From positions 124,001-188,000 of the forward strand of contig NZ_QFWH01000006.1 of NCBI RefSeq assembly GCF_003149375.1: DNA of 64,000 bases. Direction: 5' to 3'. The notes under the pieces are model-generated. The model saw nothing but the letters and a program-made list of their open reading frames with translations. It made no database searches and had not been told where the DNA came from. Source of the DNA: Vampirovibrio chlorellavorus. Lineage in GTDB: Bacteria > Cyanobacteriota > Vampirovibrionia > Vampirovibrionales > Vampirovibrionaceae. Shown piece by piece: positions 61,560 through 64,000 of the stretch; the stretch's first letter is position 1, and each line of letters begins with the position of its first letter. Made by a program: the position numbers and the translations under genes.

Positions 61560-61588
61560 ATGACATTTTCCTTTTTTGAAAATATAAT
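61560..61588 (+). promoter_or_regulatory. Sigma-70 promoter for the short pentapeptide gene
   Basis: ATGACA (61560-61565), 17-base spacer, TATAAT (61583-61588): five and six of six matches. The pentapeptide gene starts 165 bases on, leaving a long leader. In it a GTG-initiated 26-codon frame (61655-61735, GAGGGAG upstream) could be a leader peptide. Confidence 0.75.
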
Positions 61589-61752
61589 GATTGCTATCTT
61601 TGCGATAGCGCTTGGCTATCATTTCTTTCGATACGGTGAGGGAGTCCGGTTTCAGTGAGCTTATTGAATTTCGCTTTCATCCGGTGGGCCGGTTCCCGGA
61701 ATCCTGAATTTTTTAACGAGGCACCAATGACATAAACTGAGGGACTATAGGC

Positions 61753-62238
61753 ATGTTACAAACGCCAACGCCACCCAGGAAATACCGTCCGCTGCGAGGA
61801 AGACACCCGGAATCAGGGTACTTTGCCGCCAAAGTCGGGCAATATGGGAGCTACATGAAGTCAGGGACTACCTACGGCGGTAATCCCAGTTTTATGCAGT
61901 ATCGTCTGGGTCCTGGCTCCGACTTGCCTCAGGCATCCCTGTCCAACGCCGATTTGCGCTGGAGTAATTTTCGGGGCGCCAATCTGTCCGGCGTTCAACT
62001 GTCAGGCTCCATTTTGTGGGGGGCCATCCTCACCAACGCCAACCTGCGGGGCGCTGATCTGACCAACGCCGACTTTACCGGGGCGGACATCATGGGCGCG
62101 GATTTAACCAGCGCCAAGACCCAGGGCACCTGCTTTGTGGGAGCCCGCTACAGTCCGGAAACCCGATTCCCCAAAGGCTTTGGAGATCCGGAGAAAAAGG
62201 GCATGCTCAGCCTGCGGGAGTCCATGCAGATCAGCTAG
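61753..62238 (+). CDS. Short pentapeptide-repeat protein (161 aa)
   Basis: The first 60 residues are basic and disordered (PRKYRPLRGRHPESG). Residues about 62-130 are A(N/D)LxG pentapeptide repeats (NADLRWSNFRGANLSGVQL, GADLTNADFTGADIMGADL). After that a short C-terminal cap with Cys. It is the second pentapeptide protein of the window, unrelated outside the repeats. No signal peptide. Followed by a terminator. Function unknown. Confidence 0.88.
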   Translation: MLQTPTPPRKYRPLRGRHPESGYFAAKVGQYGSYMKSGTTYGGNPSFMQYRLGPGSDLPQASLSNADLRWSNFRGANLSGVQLSGSILWGAILTNANLRGADLTNADFTGADIMGADLTSAKTQGTCFVGARYSPETRFPKGFGDPEKKGMLSLRESMQIS

Positions 62239-62294
62239 CCAGGATGGCAGGTACAAAAGCCCGGCACCCGGTTCGCACCGGGTCTTCAAGATAC

Positions 62295-62332
62295 GGAGGG
62301 AGTCCTTTGGGGGCTCCCTTCCCGTTTTTTCA
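62295..62332 (+). terminator. Intrinsic terminator after the short pentapeptide gene
   Basis: GGGAGTCC...GGGGGCTCCC hairpin followed by TTCCCG and six T. It separates this gene from frr. Confidence 0.75.
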
Positions 62333-62420
62333 AATATTGGGACGGGCTGTTATTGATTGCCGGGGTTACTTAACGGTAAGATGTCAGCAACGTTTATTGA
62401 TTGATTTAGGAATTGGAAAA

Positions 62421-62981
62421 ATGTCTGCTGACGAGATTCATGCCCTGGCTGAAGAGAAAATGAAAAAGGCCATTGCCTCGGCTCAGTATGAAATGGCTGC
62501 CATTCGTACTGGACGTGCCAACCCGCTGATTCTGGATCGGGTGACCGTGGATTATTACGGCTCTCCCACCGCCATTCGGCAAATGGCCAATGTGTCTGTT
62601 CAGGAAGGGCAAACGCTGGTCATTCAGCCCTACGACAAGACCGCGCTGGTGGAAATCGAGAAGGCGCTCTCCAAATCGGACATTAATTTGCCAGTGAACA
62701 ACGATGGGCAGGTACTGCGCCTGAATGTTCCACCCTTGACCGAAGAACGCCGTCGGGAACTGGTGAAAGTGGTCAAAAAAATCGGCGAAGAAGGTAAAGT
62801 GGCCATTCGGAACATCCGTCGGGACGCCACCGGGGATTTGGAAAAACTGAAAAAGACCGAAAACCTGCCCGAGGACGAGTTGAAAACCCGTCTGGACAAA
62901 ATTCAGAAACTGACCGATAAATACACCCAACAACTGGATCAACAGGTTGGGGAAAAAGAAAAAGAGGTCATGGAGGTATAG
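62421..62981 (+). CDS. frr: Ribosome recycling factor
   Basis: A 186-residue protein that with EF-G splits post-termination ribosomes. The helical domain starts with MKKAIASAQYEMAAIRTGRANP and the beta domain contains VQEGQTLVIQPYDK, both split here over several motifs; the final RRDATGDLEKLKK and DDE-type helix complete it. ATG 62421 with GGAATTGGA upstream; the frame extends further up without support. The cdsA GTG directly follows its stop, so they are one operon. pyrH, tsf and rpsB, often upstream of frr, are absent. Confidence 0.95.
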   Translation: MSADEIHALAEEKMKKAIASAQYEMAAIRTGRANPLILDRVTVDYYGSPTAIRQMANVSVQEGQTLVIQPYDKTALVEIEKALSKSDINLPVNNDGQVLRLNVPPLTEERRRELVKVVKKIGEEGKVAIRNIRRDATGDLEKLKKTENLPEDELKTRLDKIQKLTDKYTQQLDQQVGEKEKEVMEV

Positions 62982-63938
62982 GTGACTGTTCCCGGTCAGC
63001 CCCCTGCGGTTGAAAAAGCGCCATCCACGGCTTCTGCTGAACCCGGTGTCCCGCCCAAAAAACTGGGGCTTTCACGGGTACAAATGGGGCTGATTATTGC
63101 CCTGATTTTTTTTGGCTGCGCTTTTCTGGGGGGCTGGTGGTGGTCGGCGCTGGTAATGGCCTCCATCTACTTCGGTCAAAAGGAGCTGGAAGCGCTGCTG
63201 GGTAATATTGGCGTGAAACCGTCTCGTCTCATTATTTTTTCCGCGGCCTTGCTCATGGTGGCCGCGGCCAGTGTGGACAAGCCCCAGTTTATTTCCCCCA
63301 TTCTCACTCTGGCCATCATCGCCAGCTTTTTTCGCCTGTTGTTCCGCAGCCCCCGGGCCAAGATTGGCGATATCGGCGGCACCTTGATCGTGGTTTTTTA
63401 TATGGTGTATCTGCCGGTGCATTTCATCCTGATTCGGCATGTGGGTGCTGCGGATTCCCTGCCCGCCTGGCAGCAGCCGGGTTTGCACTACCTGTGCTTT
63501 TTGCTGTCAGTCATCAGCGCTTCAGACATCGCCGCCTATTATGTCGGCAAACGCTTTGGCAAGCACCTGCTGTACCCGGAAATCAGCCCCAAGAAAACCC
63601 GGGAAGGGGCCATTGGCGGCCTGTTGGGCGGTATTTTTCTGGGTTTTCTCAACGCCTGGCTGTGGGGTTTTGACCTGTTTCAGACCCTGGTTTTAAGCGT
63701 GCTGCTGGTGATTGTGGGGCAGTTGGGTGACTTGACCGAATCCATGATGAAGCGGGAAGTGGGACTGAAAGACTCCGGGGCTTTATTGGCCAGTCACGGC
63801 GGATTTCTGGATCGGGCGGATAGCTATATTTTTTCAGGGGTGGTTTGCTACTATTATATCCACTGGATTGTGCTGCAACAGGGCCTGGCCCCTGAGGTCA
63901 TGCACTGGTTCCATCAATTCACCCGGGGAGCGTCCTGA
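62982..63938 (+). CDS. cdsA: Phosphatidate cytidylyltransferase
   Basis: A 318-residue polytopic membrane enzyme that makes CDP-diacylglycerol for phospholipid synthesis. The signature SDIAAYYVGKRFGKHLLYPEISPKKTREGA is present in parts, and GQLGDLTESMMKREVGLKDSG and HGGFLDRADSYIF complete the CdsA pattern. The first 30 residues are polar. GTG 62982 follows the frr stop without a gap. Confidence 0.94.
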   Translation: MTVPGQPPAVEKAPSTASAEPGVPPKKLGLSRVQMGLIIALIFFGCAFLGGWWWSALVMASIYFGQKELEALLGNIGVKPSRLIIFSAALLMVAAASVDKPQFISPILTLAIIASFFRLLFRSPRAKIGDIGGTLIVVFYMVYLPVHFILIRHVGAADSLPAWQQPGLHYLCFLLSVISASDIAAYYVGKRFGKHLLYPEISPKKTREGAIGGLLGGIFLGFLNAWLWGFDLFQTLVLSVLLVIVGQLGDLTESMMKREVGLKDSGALLASHGGFLDRADSYIFSGVVCYYYIHWIVLQQGLAPEVMHWFHQFTRGAS

Positions 63939-64000
63939 AACCCGCCTATGATCTCAGGGCGGAGGATGTGGATTCCCTGATGGCCGCTCGCTACTCTCAC
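63935..64000 (+). CDS. Start of an unidentified ORF, truncated by the window end
   Basis: A frame with LKPAYDLRAEDVDSLMAARYSH continues to the window edge and overlaps the cdsA stop. No ATG exists before 63980 in frame; CTG 63935 and GTG 63968 (GGAGG close by) are the candidates. The pattern VDSLMAARYSH faintly resembles the N-terminus of glycogen branching enzymes, but 22 residues are too few to name it. Confidence 0.35.
   Translation, partial: MKPAYDLRAEDVDSLMAARYSH

Noticed and set aside
62255-62290. tRNA-like GGTTCG segment
   Set aside because: It is a simple hairpin (GGCACCCGG/CCGGGT) without a cloverleaf; no tRNA was found anywhere in the window.

Overview
The window looks like a chromosomal segment of a Gram-negative, probably flagellated member of the non-photosynthetic Cyanobacteriota (Vampirovibrionia/Melainabacteria, Vampirovibrio-like). 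The best lineage clue is an OmpR-type regulator at 50368-51135 that reads like cyanobacterial RpaB/Ycf27. LpxB and LpxI indicate lipid A. MqnA and MqnE indicate menaquinone by the futalosine route. A FliO-like protein and a CheD-like protein point to motility. A secreted GH6 (cellulase-family) protein would suit an organism that attacks algal walls. The taxonomic call is inference from gene content, not from a marker-gene search.

Layout. 1-6.2 kb (minus strand): partial GH6 protein, a DUF212/YuiD membrane protein, then ispA, rsgA, mqnA, mqnE and cysK. 6.5-9.2 kb (plus): a TreT-like trehalose glycosyltransferase and a pentapeptide-repeat protein. 9.3-16.4 kb: a tandem array of six closely related large pilin-like proteins plus a seventh divergent one. 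All carry a prepilin-peptidase site of the form G|xxxxE, and five of the genes are preceded by a sigma-28-like promoter. 16.4-18.5 kb (minus): lpxB and lpxI. 18.9-24.1 kb: a DnaQ-type exonuclease, a thioredoxin-like protein, leuC-leuD-bolA and, on the minus strand, mtnA. 24.1-31.0 kb: ftsZ (minus), then an HDOD protein, a CheD-like protein without its catalytic cysteine, a FliO-like protein, radA and a small DUF1858-like protein. 31.0-33.0 kb: a GT2 glycosyltransferase and a nucleotide-sugar pyrophosphorylase. 33.2-37.4 kb: an unusual cluster of unrecognised small Gly/Ala/Lys-rich proteins, a 615-residue membrane protein and a protein with three 21-residue repeats. 37.8-40.7 kb: cysE and two HEXXH-type proteins. 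40.7-47.9 kb (minus): treZ-malQ-treY, converting alpha-glucans to trehalose. 48-53.7 kb: a candidate small RNA, a lipoprotein, rpaB and several unknown genes. 53.8-59.3 kb: a leucine-dehydrogenase family enzyme, a PDZ protein, acylphosphatase and a second pilus locus (Flp, TadE-like, TadG-like). 59.3-64 kb: a 58-residue ORF, miaA, a membrane protein, a short pentapeptide protein, frr, cdsA and the start of one more ORF.

The most unusual element is the 9.3-16.4 kb pilin array. Whole promoter-plus-gene cassettes are duplicated, and N-terminal, linker and C-terminal segments are shuffled between copies. Recombination or gene conversion seems to be diversifying a surface fibre, possibly under the flagellar sigma factor. 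A second oddity is treY: its conserved N-terminus is present, but a GTA codon stands where the start should be, and a nine-A run just upstream would allow a frameshift fusion with malQ.
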